Shown in pieces: positions 1 to 9,421 of a stretch of DNA of 64,000 nt. The first letter of the stretch is position 1. Every line of letters begins with the position of its first letter. A program made the translations under genes and the position numbers. The notes below the pieces were generated by a model. That model was given only the letters and a program-made list of their open reading frames with translations. It was not told the origin of the DNA and ran no database searches. The DNA is from ZC4RG36 sp964652205 (GTDB taxonomy: Bacteria; Chloroflexota; Anaerolineae; Aggregatilineales; Phototrophicaceae): contig CAZZAO010000002.1 of NCBI GenBank assembly GCA_964652205.1, positions 38,478 to 102,477 on the forward strand. Reading direction: 5' to 3'.

Positions 1-122
1 GCGATTACACGCTCAAGGCGCTGGTCTATAACTGGCAGACGTCCGTCCGGCTGACCGGCACAGTCGCTGACGGCGGCGCAGCCAGCGACCGGCTGACGCT
101 GCGTACTGTCCACATCGGCTGA
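1..122 (+). CDS. C-terminal end of a protein cut by the window start
   Basis: An open frame enters from outside and stops with TGA at 120-122, leaving 39 residues. The tail is beta-strand-like and ends in DRLTLRTVHIG. It resembles the non-membrane C-terminal domain of the glycosyltransferase gene at 31789-33768, and another such glycosyltransferase follows, so it may be the end of one more GT39-like protein. That assignment is inference from a short tail. Confidence 0.5.
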   Translation, partial: DYTLKALVYNWQTSVRLTGTVADGGAASDRLTLRTVHIG

Positions 123-135
123 AGGCTGCCCGTGC

Positions 136-141
136 TATAAT
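136..141 (+). promoter_or_regulatory. Possible -10 box before the glycosyltransferase cluster
   Basis: TATAAT lies 19 bases before the ATG at 161, with an AGGGGAAA ribosome binding site between them. No convincing -35 box is seen upstream, where the previous coding sequence ends. Confidence 0.35.
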
Positions 142-160
142 CGACCGCCATCAGGGGAAA

Positions 161-1741
161 ATGAACATCAGAGGCCCTCGTTTGTCCGTCGTCGCTATCC
201 AGCCTGTCAACCCTCGCGCCGCGCTGGCCTTATGGCGTTTCAACTCACCGCGGCGGTGGATGATCCCGATTCTGCTGCTGGCCTTCTGGCTCGGCGCGCG
301 CGCCCTCAGTACCAACCCGTTCTGGGGCGATGAGATCAATAGCCTGCGCGATGCGGACAGCGACAGCCTATCCTTGCAGTCGCCTGCCGACATCTGGACG
401 GAGATGGCGCGCATCAACCCGATGCACGCGCCGGGGTACTTCGTCATGCTCAATGCCTGGGCCGCTGGCGTCGGGTGGTCGCGCGAGGCCTTGCGCCTGC
501 TGACGGTGCTGTGCGGACTGGCCGGGATCGCCTGGACATATCGGCTGGGGGCAGACCTGCTGGGGCCGCGCGTCGGTCTGTACGGCGCGGCCATTCTGGC
601 GACATCGATGCTTTACGTCCATTACCTGACCAAAGTCCGCATGTATGAGATGGTCGCGCTCCTGGGCGCGCTGACGCTGTGCATCTATCTCCGCCTCATC
701 CGTCGGCGGCGCGCGCCGGGGCCGCTCCTCTGGCTGGCGCTGTTCTTCGGCGCGGTCAGCCTGCTCTACACGCACTACATCGGCGCGCTGATCCTGATCG
801 CCATCGGCCTTTATCATCTGCTGTTTGTGCGCCGCAACCGCCGCTGGCTTCAGGTCGTCGCCGTCATGGCGCTGGCCGGGATTCTCTTCCTGCCCTGGTT
901 GAGCGTGATGTTGGCCGGGATCAGCGAGATGGCCGGGGAAATCAATGTCCATATCGCCGCCTTGACCGCCGACGAGGTTGTGCTACAGCTCGCCTACCTG
1001 TTCGGCAATGGCTACGGCTTCATCCTGATTCCGCCGCTCCTGCTGGCCGCTTACGCGCCGCTGCGCTTTGCGACCCGCCGCGAGATACGCGGCAGCGCCC
1101 GCTTATGGTTCTTTTTCGCTGCCGTGCTGGCGCTGATTCTGATCCTCAACGCCGCCACGCAGATCATTACTGACCGGCGCGTGCGCTATCTGATGCCGCT
1201 CTGGCCGCTGCTGGCGCTGCTGGTCGGCTTCGGTCTAACGCAGGCTGACCGCTGGCGGCCCAGACTCGGGATGGCGCTGCTGGCGGCATGGCTGACGTTC
1301 GGGCTGGCGCAGAGTACCGGCAAGCTGATGAGCCTCGACCTCGACGGCTTCAACTATATCTTCCCGGTTCATAATCTGGTCACGCTGCTGCACGGCAAAA
1401 CGCAGCCCGATGATCTGCTGCTGATCTACCTGCCTGAAACCGACCTCGACCTGACGCCGAAGCGCTACAAGGCCCTCATCGGCTATTACGTCGCGCCAAC
1501 CGGGCTGCGGAGTCAGGTAGTTCAGAGCCAACCGCCGACCCTGGCCGTGCGCGACCTCAGCCAGCAGGCGCGTATCTGGTTCGCTTACGCGCCAGAAAAG
1601 CCGCCGAACAGGCTCGACGCCTATCAGGCTGCGCTTCGACAGTCTTTCCAGTATTGCGCCAGTCTCGATCAGGGCATTCAATTGCGCGCCGAACTCTATG
1701 CGCGAACGTCCGCCGCCTGCGACGAGTCAACAACAGGGTAG
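161..1741 (+). CDS. GT39/ArnT-like membrane glycosyltransferase, paralog 1
   Basis: A polytopic membrane protein of 526 residues. After the first membrane helix comes NPFWGDEIN, the acidic motif in the first extracytoplasmic loop that carries the catalytic Asp in ArnT/PMT-like lipid-linked sugar transferases, then HAPGYF. Many Leu/Ala-rich helices follow and a soluble tail of about 130 residues closes the protein. Family knowledge suggests transfer of a sugar from a polyprenyl-phosphate donor outside the membrane; the acceptor cannot be told. AGGGGAAA precedes the ATG. The stop is 8 bases before the next paralog, so they are probably cotranscribed. A 47-base segment (255-301) is identical to 1796-1842 in that paralog. 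Confidence 0.8.
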   Translation: MNIRGPRLSVVAIQPVNPRAALALWRFNSPRRWMIPILLLAFWLGARALSTNPFWGDEINSLRDADSDSLSLQSPADIWTEMARINPMHAPGYFVMLNAWAAGVGWSREALRLLTVLCGLAGIAWTYRLGADLLGPRVGLYGAAILATSMLYVHYLTKVRMYEMVALLGALTLCIYLRLIRRRRAPGPLLWLALFFGAVSLLYTHYIGALILIAIGLYHLLFVRRNRRWLQVVAVMALAGILFLPWLSVMLAGISEMAGEINVHIAALTADEVVLQLAYLFGNGYGFILIPPLLLAAYAPLRFATRREIRGSARLWFFFAAVLALILILNAATQIITDRRVRYLMPLWPLLALLVGFGLTQADRWRPRLGMALLAAWLTFGLAQSTGKLMSLDLDGFNYIFPVHNLVTLLHGKTQPDDLLLIYLPETDLDLTPKRYKALIGYYVAPTGLRSQVVQSQPPTLAVRDLSQQARIWFAYAPEKPPNRLDAYQAALRQSFQYCASLDQGIQLRAELYARTSAACDESTTG

Positions 1742-1749
1742 AACGCCTC

Positions 1750-3294
1750 ATGAACCTGGTGTCCACAACCGCCCGTTTTAAGCCGACTTCCTGCGGGTGG
1801 ATGATCCCGATTCTGCTGCTGGCCTTCTGGCTCGGCGCGCGCAGTCTGGATGCCCGACCGGTCTGGGCTGACGAGCGGCGCTCGGTACTTGATGCCTATG
1901 GCTCGTTCTGGGGGCCGGGCAGTCTGGCGCAAGTCTGGGATTACGTCGCCGAAAACAATCCCTGGCACTCACCGGGCTACTTTCTCGCTCTGCACGAGTG
2001 GGGGCAGGCGACCGGCTGGGAGCCGCCCGCGCTGCGGGTACTGTCGCTGATGGCGGCGCTGCTGACGATTGCCATCACCTACCGGCTGGCGCTGGCCCTG
2101 TTCCGCGCGCCGCTGGTCGGCTTACTGGCGGGGTTAGTGCTGGCCTCGTCCGCCTTTTTCATCCATTACTCATTCGAGATGCGCGTCTATACCCTGATCG
2201 CGCTGCTCTCGACGCTGACATTCTGGGCCTATACGCGCATCCTTCAGAGCCGAAAACCGAGTCTCTGGCTTTACTTGCTGCTGTTCGCCGGGACGGTCGG
2301 CCTGCTCTACAGTCACTATCTGGCCGCAGTTACGCTGGTCGGCATCGGCCTCTATCATCTGCTGTTCGTGCCGAAGAACCGCCGCTGGTGGCTCGTCTCT
2401 GCCGTCGTCATCGCGGGCGGGCTGATGTTCATTCCCTGGCTGCGCTACATGCTCGACGGGCTGGAGCTGGCCGTCGACAAGGATGACCTGCACGCGCGCG
2501 CCCTGACCACACCGGGAGCCGTGTGGAGCTTCCTCTACATGTTCGGCAACGGCGCGATTGTCCTCATGCTGGCGCTGGTCGCGGCAGCAGTCGTGGCGCT
2601 GCGCGGAGCCGAGCGCTGGCTGACGCACAATCTCCGTCTGCTGCTGGTCGTCGCCTTCGGCGCGCTGGTGACGATTCTGGCGGTCAATCAAGTCCTGATG
2701 ATTATGCACGGGGGGCGACTGCGCTACCTGATGCCGCTCTGGCCGCTGTTCGCACTGCTGATCGGGCTTGGCATCGTCCAGTTCCGGCGCTGGCGTCCAC
2801 TGATGGTCGGGATCACCGCGCTCTGGGTGTTCGTCGGCCTGTGGAATATCGTCGGCTACAACTTCACCATCGACCTCGACGGCGCGGACTTCGTCTACCC
2901 GGTGCAGCACATCGCCCGCGCTATCCGCCCCTACACTCAGCCGAACGATGTGGTCGTCGCCTATACCAGAGGCTCGAATCCGGCGCTGAAAGACAATATT
3001 CTGGAGTTCTATTTTCAGCCTCAGGACATCGAGTACACCTCGGCAGACGACGAAAATAGCCAGCAGGAGCGCGACGAACAGAACGCCGATATGCTGAAAA
3101 GCTTTAAGCGCAAACAGCGTGTCTGGGTCGGCTATCCATCCGGCGCGGACGCGGTTCCTGAGTCGCTGGCGGGCTTCCAGACAGCGCTCGAAGCCCAGTT
3201 CACGCGCTGCGACTGGACGACTGATGAACCTGACGTCGTCATCGAAGTATACGCGCGGCAGAGTCAGACCTGCCCGCTCAAGGCCGGGGGGTGA
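1750..3294 (+). CDS. GT39/ArnT-like membrane glycosyltransferase, paralog 2
   Basis: 514 residues from the ATG at 1750. An in-frame ATG at 1654 lies inside the preceding gene and would add an Arg-rich leader before the helix, so it is rejected. The same plan as paralog 1 is visible: first helix WMIPILLLAFWLGARSL, then PVWADERRS in the catalytic loop, NPWHSPGYF, repeated helices, and a hydrophilic tail. The acidic pair ADE replaces GDE of the neighbours. Eight bases separate it from the upstream gene, and a small membrane-anchored protein follows. Likely transfers sugars from a lipid carrier to an envelope acceptor; substrate unknown. Confidence 0.8.
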   Translation: MNLVSTTARFKPTSCGWMIPILLLAFWLGARSLDARPVWADERRSVLDAYGSFWGPGSLAQVWDYVAENNPWHSPGYFLALHEWGQATGWEPPALRVLSLMAALLTIAITYRLALALFRAPLVGLLAGLVLASSAFFIHYSFEMRVYTLIALLSTLTFWAYTRILQSRKPSLWLYLLLFAGTVGLLYSHYLAAVTLVGIGLYHLLFVPKNRRWWLVSAVVIAGGLMFIPWLRYMLDGLELAVDKDDLHARALTTPGAVWSFLYMFGNGAIVLMLALVAAAVVALRGAERWLTHNLRLLLVVAFGALVTILAVNQVLMIMHGGRLRYLMPLWPLFALLIGLGIVQFRRWRPLMVGITALWVFVGLWNIVGYNFTIDLDGADFVYPVQHIARAIRPYTQPNDVVVAYTRGSNPALKDNILEFYFQPQDIEYTSADDENSQQERDEQNADMLKSFKRKQRVWVGYPSGADAVPESLAGFQTALEAQFTRCDWTTDEPDVVIEVYARQSQTCPLKAGG

Positions 3295-3438
3295 AACGCT
3301 GCGGCGCCTTTTATCCGCGCTTCAATAACGGTTATCCGCTCGGCGGAGTATAATGCGTCCGCAAGATCGCTTCGCCAGGGTCGCGCTGCCTGACCGGCCC
3401 GCGCGGCCCGTGACATCACCTATGCAGGAGTTGAATGG

Positions 3439-3819
3439 ATGAGAGAGAAAATTTACTACATGCTTGCGATTGCCGTGCTGTTGGTCGCCATTGCCGCGCT
3501 GGTCGTGGTCTTCGGCCAGAATCAGCCGACGGTCAGCCAACCGACGCAAACCGTGCAGCAGCAGTCGCCGGGCAATACGCTGCAAACCATGTTCACCACG
3601 CTGGCATCGCGGACTTCCCAGAACGCGCAGTTCTCGTTCCGCGTGCGTGTCATGAGCGGCAACGCCGATAACGCGCCGACCGTGGCAGCCGTCACTATCG
3701 GCGCGGGCGGCAGCAAGATTACCGACGTCGGCACAGATTTCTTCTGCATTTCGAGCGGCTCAGGGAGCAAAGTCTGCGTCCCGTTCACGCAGCTTCTTTC
3801 TGTCCAGCTTCCCAACTAA
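3439..3819 (+). CDS. Small N-terminally anchored exported protein
   Basis: 126 residues, no family recognised. Residues 5-27 form one strong membrane helix, followed by a Gln/Thr/Pro-rich linker and a globular part with two Cys (FFCISSGSGSKVCVPF) that could form a disulfide outside the cell. AGGAG at 3426-3430 lies 8 bases before the ATG at 3439; another ATG at 3435 is in a different frame. It sits between two glycosyltransferase paralogs on the same strand, so it may share their envelope role, which is inference only. Confidence 0.65.
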   Translation: MREKIYYMLAIAVLLVAIAALVVVFGQNQPTVSQPTQTVQQQSPGNTLQTMFTTLASRTSQNAQFSFRVRVMSGNADNAPTVAAVTIGAGGSKITDVGTDFFCISSGSGSKVCVPFTQLLSVQLPN

Positions 3820-3874
3820 CCCCACCGGACATGGCTGAGACACCGCTCTCCGCCTGCTCATTGACCGATTCTCA

Positions 3875-3911
3875 CGCGCCTGTGGTGGAGACGATCTCCG
3901 TCACAGGCGCG
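3875..3911 (+). terminator. Hairpin between small protein and third glycosyltransferase
   Basis: CGCGCCTGTG at 3875-3884 pairs perfectly with CACAGGCGCG at 3902-3911, with an inner GGAGA/TCTCC stem. No clear T run follows, so it may be a weak terminator or an RNA-stabilising structure. Confidence 0.4.
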
Positions 3912-3949
3912 GCTGTTTCCATGAACAGCAGCCTGAGCAAGAGGCCGCG

Positions 3950-5545
3950 ATGACCGTCAAACAGCGCTCTCGATGGATGCTTGTCGTCCCATTCCTGCTG
4001 CTGGCCTGCTGGCTCGGCGCGCGCGACCTGAACAAGCATCCCTTCTGGGGCGACGAGATTAATACGCTCCGCGACGCGCGGGGATTCGATCAGGAACCGT
4101 ACTCGCCTTCGGACATCTGGGCAGAAGTAGCGAAGGTCAACCCTGACCATCCGCCCGGCTTTTTCATGCTCGTCAACGGATGGGGACGGCTGACGGGCTG
4201 GCAGCCACAAACGCTGCGTTTCCTCGCGCTGCTGCCGGGTCTGCTCGGCATCGCCGTCACTTACCGCGTCGGTCGGCGGTGGCTGTCCGCCGAAGCGGGT
4301 CTGGCAGCGGCGATCATCCTGTCGGTGTCGCCGTTCTACAGCTTCTTTTTCACGCAGGCGCGCGTCTATTCGCTCGGCGCTCTGCTTTCGGCGCTGTCCC
4401 TTTCGATCTATCTGAGCCTCATCAACAGTCGCCGACCCCCGAATCGCTGGCTGTGGGTAGCGCTGTTCGTCGTTGTCCCGGTAACGCTCTACAGTCACTA
4501 TCTCGCCACTATTCCCTTGATGGGCATCGGCCTCTATCACCTGCTGTTCGCGCCGAAGAACCGCCGCTGGTGGATGATTGTGGCCGTCGGCGGCGCGGGC
4601 GCGCTCCTGTTTGTGCCGTGGGTCTGGGTGCTGATCCGCAGCATCAGCCGCACCGAACAGGATCAATCTCTGCAAGCGGCGGCTCTATCGGCTCCCGGCG
4701 TGCTCGCCAGCTTCGTCTGGATGTTCAGCAACGGCGTCGTCATGCTGCTGCTCGGCCTGCTGCTGGTCGCCGGGGTGAAGCTGCGCGGGACGAGCCGGTT
4801 CGAGCGCCACGCCCGGCAGATTGCCCTGATCGCGCTGGCCGCGCTGGTCGCAATCCTCGTCATCAATCAGGCCATCAACCTGATCGAACCGAGCCGGTTA
4901 CGCTACTTATTGCCGTTGTGGCCGCTGGCCGCGCTGGTCATCGGCGCGGGGATGACGGCGCTGCGCCGTCCGCGTGGGTTATGGGTCGGCCTGCTGGCGC
5001 TGTGGATCGTCGGCGGCCTGTGGAGCGCGCTGTTCGTCAACTTCACCGGCTCGCTGGCTGGCTCAAGCTTCAATTTCCCACTCGACCACTTCGCCGCCGC
5101 GCTCGGCCCGCAGGTCGAGAAAGATGATCTGATCGTGAATTATGTCCCGGACGACATGTCGGCCAGAAGCGTGAAGGGCAACGCCTTCGAGTATTACTAT
5201 CGCCTGCTGGCGCATCTGCCAGTCGCGTACACGGTGGCCGACCGGCGCGACACGCCCGAAGCGCAGGCCGCGCTCGACGACCGCCTGCGTAAGACCTTTA
5301 ACGGGCAGCGTCGTATCTGGGTCGTCTATGCGCGCGCCAGCGAAGCGGCGGGACTGCCGGGAATCATCACCCTGCTGGCAGAAGCTGACTTTCAAAGCTG
5401 CCCCGTCCATACCGATCAGCCCGCGCTCGGTATCGCGTTATACGTCGCCGAGGGCGTAAGCTGCCCGGCGGCCAGCGCGTCTGATGGACAACCTTTGAAC
5501 CTGACGACCGCGCTTCGGCCTGCCCGGCTGCGCCACTGGCAATAG
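3950..5545 (+). CDS. GT39/ArnT-like membrane glycosyltransferase, paralog 3
   Basis: 531 residues. The opening helix FLLLACWLGARDL is followed by HPFWGDEIN and NPDHPPGFF, the same first-loop catalytic signature as the paralogs at 161 and 1750. A run of helices and a soluble tail complete the family plan. It stands 130 bases after the small anchored protein, with a hairpin between, so it may have a separate transcript. The ATG has a purine-rich upstream stretch but no strong ribosome binding site. Probable extracytoplasmic sugar transfer from a polyprenyl-phosphate donor; donor and acceptor unknown. Confidence 0.78.
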   Translation: MTVKQRSRWMLVVPFLLLACWLGARDLNKHPFWGDEINTLRDARGFDQEPYSPSDIWAEVAKVNPDHPPGFFMLVNGWGRLTGWQPQTLRFLALLPGLLGIAVTYRVGRRWLSAEAGLAAAIILSVSPFYSFFFTQARVYSLGALLSALSLSIYLSLINSRRPPNRWLWVALFVVVPVTLYSHYLATIPLMGIGLYHLLFAPKNRRWWMIVAVGGAGALLFVPWVWVLIRSISRTEQDQSLQAAALSAPGVLASFVWMFSNGVVMLLLGLLLVAGVKLRGTSRFERHARQIALIALAALVAILVINQAINLIEPSRLRYLLPLWPLAALVIGAGMTALRRPRGLWVGLLALWIVGGLWSALFVNFTGSLAGSSFNFPLDHFAAALGPQVEKDDLIVNYVPDDMSARSVKGNAFEYYYRLLAHLPVAYTVADRRDTPEAQAALDDRLRKTFNGQRRIWVVYARASEAAGLPGIITLLAEADFQSCPVHTDQPALGIALYVAEGVSCPAASASDGQPLNLTTALRPARLRHWQ

Positions 5546-5608
5546 GCCACCGGACAGCTTGCGGTTATAATCACGTCCACAGGTTCACATCACTCGGAGA
5601 GACTATTC

Positions 5609-7012
<1,404 letters not shown>

Positions 7013-7056
7013 GCTCCCTCACTCTCGGCCTCTGGTCAGGCCCGCTCGTCCCGCGT

Positions 7057-7294
7057 CTTCTCCCCCTCTCTGCTTGCGGAGAGGGGGCCGGGGGGTGAGG
7101 TCGCTTTTGATTCACCGTAGGAGCCGGGGTTTCAGCGCTCGGATAAACTCAACTTCGCCCTGACTTCTCCCCCTCTCTGCTTGCGGAGAGGGGGCCGGGG
7201 GGTGAGGTCGCTTTTGATTCACAGCAGGGGCCGGGGGGTGAGGTCGCTTTTGATTCACAGCAGGAGCCGGGGGGTGAGGTCGCTTTTGATTCAC
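7057..7294. repeat. Tandem cluster of GC-rich palindromic repeat
   Basis: A 59-base unit occurs identically at 7057-7115 and 7164-7222. Its second half, a 29-base segment beginning GCCGGGGGGTGAGG and ending TTTGATTCAC, recurs exactly at 7087-7115, 7194-7222, 7230-7258 and 7266-7294; the last three copies have a 36-base period. The first half is an imperfect palindrome, CCCCCTCTC at 7062-7070 pairing with GAGAGGGGG at 7079-7087. Similar elements are scattered through the window. The stop codon of the minus-strand gene at 7291 lies in the last copy. Confidence 0.9.
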
Positions 7295-7905
7295 GGTCGG
7301 GCGTTGATCGCCGCGCCGCCAGTGCAATAATACGGCACGCGCTCCAACTGACAGTAGCGCCAGAAGGGGATAAAGCCGTGCCACGCCGTCCCGGACGGCA
7401 CGCTGCCGCTCGGCGCATCGAGACTGAAGGTGTCGATAACCGTCCGCGCCGAGGCTGTCCCGGTAACGCCTGCCTCGATCAGATTATCACGCCATCGCCA
7501 CCAGTCGCCGACGCCGCCGGTGGCGATGATGCTCCCCGGCGCGCCGAGCGTCAGCATCACGTCTCCCACCCGGATGACTTCGCAACCGGAAAAACGCAGT
7601 GTCGTCACGCGCGCGTTGAAAAAGGTCACGGCGATCCAGCAGTCACGCCCGCCTGCGCGGAAGATCAGATCGCTCTCGTTGGCCGAACCGACGGCGCGAA
7701 ACCCGCGCTGATTGAGGATCGCGCTGGCGTCCACCACCTTCGACTCGCCGAGGACGATGCCGTTCCAGCACGGCGCGGCGCACGCGCCGAGGCCGGTCAG
7801 CAGCGTCGGCGGCTGATAAATCCGCGCGCCGACCGTCTGCGAAACCAGCAGCAAGCCGACGAACAGCAGCGTCAGCGCCGCGCACAGAGTCATCAGCCGC
7901 GTCAC
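7291..7905 (-). CDS. Exported protein of unknown function
   Basis: 204 residues. It starts with GTG at 7905, overlapping the TGA of the upstream RNA methyltransferase gene (GTGA), so the two are probably translationally coupled; an ATG four codons in (7893) is an alternative. Residues 5-25 form a signal peptide or anchor. The mature part has Cys residues (GACAAPCWNGI, RDCWIAV, FSGCEVI) likely to form disulfides, and a Trp-rich central stretch. No family is recognised. The stop codon is supplied by a dispersed repeat at 7266-7294, so the last residues may be recent. Confidence 0.6.
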   Translation of the reverse strand: MTRLMTLCAALTLLFVGLLLVSQTVGARIYQPPTLLTGLGACAAPCWNGIVLGESKVVDASAILNQRGFRAVGSANESDLIFRAGGRDCWIAVTFFNARVTTLRFSGCEVIRVGDVMLTLGAPGSIIATGGVGDWWRWRDNLIEAGVTGTASARTVIDTFSLDAPSGSVPSGTAWHGFIPFWRYCQLERVPYYCTGGAAINARP

Positions 7906-8666
7906 CGCGCCGTCTGCCGTCGCGCCTCAAACAGCAGAATCCCCGCCGCCACGGCTGCATTGAGCGACTCCGCGCCTGACGCCATCGGGATATACACCTG
8001 CTGATGAGCCAGAATTCGCGCGCCCTCGCTCGCGCCGTGGGCCTCGCTGCCGATAATCAGCGCCCACGGATGCGCCCAATCGGCGGCCTGATAGCTCACG
8101 TCGCCGCTCATGGCGGCCAGATAGACTGCCGCGCCGTCGATCTGCCGCTCGATGGCGTCCCACGATAACTCGGCGACGGCCAGCCGAAAGTGCGCGCCCA
8201 TTCCCGCGCGCAGCACCTTCGGATTCCAGGCATCGACGCATCCGGGCGAGAGCAGCGCCGCCTGCGCGTTGGCCGCCGCCGCCGTCCGCAGCATCGTGCC
8301 GAGGTTGCCGGGATCGCGGATGTTGTCGAGGATCAGCGTGCGTTCCAGCGGCGCCGGCAGGTTGGCGTCCGGCAGCGGAAAGACGGCGATGACTCCGGGC
8401 GGCTCCTCGGTCGCGCTGACATGGCGCATCACCTCAGCGCTGACCGGCAGCACATCCGCCCCCGCCGCCGCCAGCCGGTCGATCAACGCGCCGTCGGCGT
8501 CCTGCGCGACGAGGGCAAATTCCGGCGTCGAGCCGCCGCGCTCGACGGCATCGGCGACCAGACGCGCGCCTTCGAGCGCGATTTTGCCCTCTTTACGCCG
8601 CGCCTTCGCCTGTGTCTGGAGCGCATGGGCCAGCTTGACCCGATCATTTTGCAGGCTGGTAATCAT
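7902..8666 (-). CDS. TrmH/SpoU-family RNA 2'-O-methyltransferase
   Basis: 254 residues from the ATG at 8666; the frame extends to 8813 but the family N-terminus is MITSLQNDRVK. It carries the three SPOUT motifs: ILDNIRDPGNLGTMLRTAA (motif 1), LIIGSEAHGAS (motif 2) and IPMASGAESLNAAVAAGILL (motif 3), which form the trefoil-knot SAM site. The N-terminal substrate-binding domain (GKIALEGARLVADA) is present. It probably methylates a ribose in rRNA or tRNA; the exact site cannot be read. Its stop overlaps the start of the exported protein downstream. The TetR gene is divergent. Confidence 0.88.
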   Translation of the reverse strand: MITSLQNDRVKLAHALQTQAKARRKEGKIALEGARLVADAVERGGSTPEFALVAQDADGALIDRLAAAGADVLPVSAEVMRHVSATEEPPGVIAVFPLPDANLPAPLERTLILDNIRDPGNLGTMLRTAAAANAQAALLSPGCVDAWNPKVLRAGMGAHFRLAVAELSWDAIERQIDGAAVYLAAMSGDVSYQAADWAHPWALIIGSEAHGASEGARILAHQQVYIPMASGAESLNAAVAAGILLFEARRQTAR

Positions 8667-8741
8667 TCCTGGTTGTCCCGCTCCAATGGTGAACGCTCTG
8701 GCTGCTCTTATCGTACACCCTTGCCGGTCGTCTGCGCAGAC

Positions 8742-8769
8742 TTGACAGGCAGGCATTCCGGTATAGGAT
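8742..8769 (+). promoter_or_regulatory. Promoter of the TetR-monooxygenase operon
   Basis: TTGACA at 8742-8747, 16 bases, then TAGGAT at 8764-8769. The expected start point near 8776 lies just before the palindrome at 8782-8795. The -10 overlaps the region of an in-frame ATG at 8774, arguing against that ATG as the start. Confidence 0.6.
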
Positions 8770-8781
8770 TGAGATGAACAA

Positions 8782-8795
8782 ACCGACCGGTCGGT
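8782..8795. promoter_or_regulatory. Perfect palindromic operator, probably TetR
   Basis: ACCGACCGGTCGGT is a perfect 14-base palindrome, centred about 13 bases downstream of the -10 box and 18 bases before the TetR start at 8813. Position and symmetry fit an autoregulatory TetR-family operator. That this protein binds it is inference. Confidence 0.75.
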
Positions 8796-8812
8796 CTTGG
8801 CGAGGTGAGTCA

Positions 8813-9421
8813 ATGGATGATGCGCGAGAACGAATTCTGGCAGCGGCGGCGGCGGTCTTCGCGCAGAAAGGCTTTGCTGACGCCAGCATGAATGACATCC
8901 TGCGCGCCGCAGGCGTGAGTAAAGGGGGCATTTACTGGCATTTCAGCAGCAAGAATGAAATTGTCGCGGCGATCTTCGACCACTATTTTGATGCGCAGCT
9001 CGACGCCCTCAACCAGATGCTCAACCGTGAAGGCTCTGTCACCAGCCGCCTGCAAACGTACATCGGGCTGGCAGGCGCAGAACTTGCGCTGATGGCCGCC
9101 CAGTTTCCTTCCTCGCTCGAATTCTATGCGCTGGCCGCGCGAGACACCTTCCTGCGCGAGCGGCTCAGTTACTACTTTGCTGCCTACCGCGAGCGCATCC
9201 AGCAGTTGATTCAGCAGGCAGTTGAAACGGGCGAATGGGAGACGGATGCGGTCGATAGCGCTGCCGACGCAGTCATTGCGCTGTTCGAGGGAACGCTGCT
9301 GATCTGGAGTGTGCTGCCACAGTCAATGGACTTGGGTGAACGCCTGTCCGCCGCGCTTGAAGTTCTGCTGCGCGGCCTGCGTCCGCCCGACACAACGAAG
9401 GCCGCCGAAGAGAAGGAGTGA
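8813..9421 (+). CDS. TetR-family transcriptional repressor
   Basis: 202 residues from the ATG at 8813, preceded by GAGGTGA at 8802-8808. Residues 5-50 are the family DNA-binding domain: RERILAAAAAVFAQKGF, then the helix-turn-helix MNDILRAAGVSKGGIYWHFSSKNEI. The C-terminal helical domain would bind a small ligand. The stop TGA is adjacent to the monooxygenase ATG, so the two are cotranscribed and probably coupled. A perfect palindrome in the leader suggests repression of its own operon until a substrate of the monooxygenase, or a related toxic compound, is present. Confidence 0.92.
   Translation: MDDARERILAAAAAVFAQKGFADASMNDILRAAGVSKGGIYWHFSSKNEIVAAIFDHYFDAQLDALNQMLNREGSVTSRLQTYIGLAGAELALMAAQFPSSLEFYALAARDTFLRERLSYYFAAYRERIQQLIQQAVETGEWETDAVDSAADAVIALFEGTLLIWSVLPQSMDLGERLSAALEVLLRGLRPPDTTKAAEEKE

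Noticed and set aside
1654..1749. Upstream extension of the second glycosyltransferase
   Set aside because: The segment is inside the preceding gene and is unlike the N-termini of the paralogs.
7057..7294. CRISPR-like array
   Set aside because: The copies have 7-base separations, no unique spacers, and the unit is found elsewhere singly; no cas genes are present.
7112..7384. Pro/His-rich reading frame with KRPHPPAP repeats
   Set aside because: It is only the translation of the DNA repeat array.
8774..8812. ATG at 8774 as the TetR start
   Set aside because: It overlaps the promoter and operator; the ATG at 8813 has a proper ribosome binding site.
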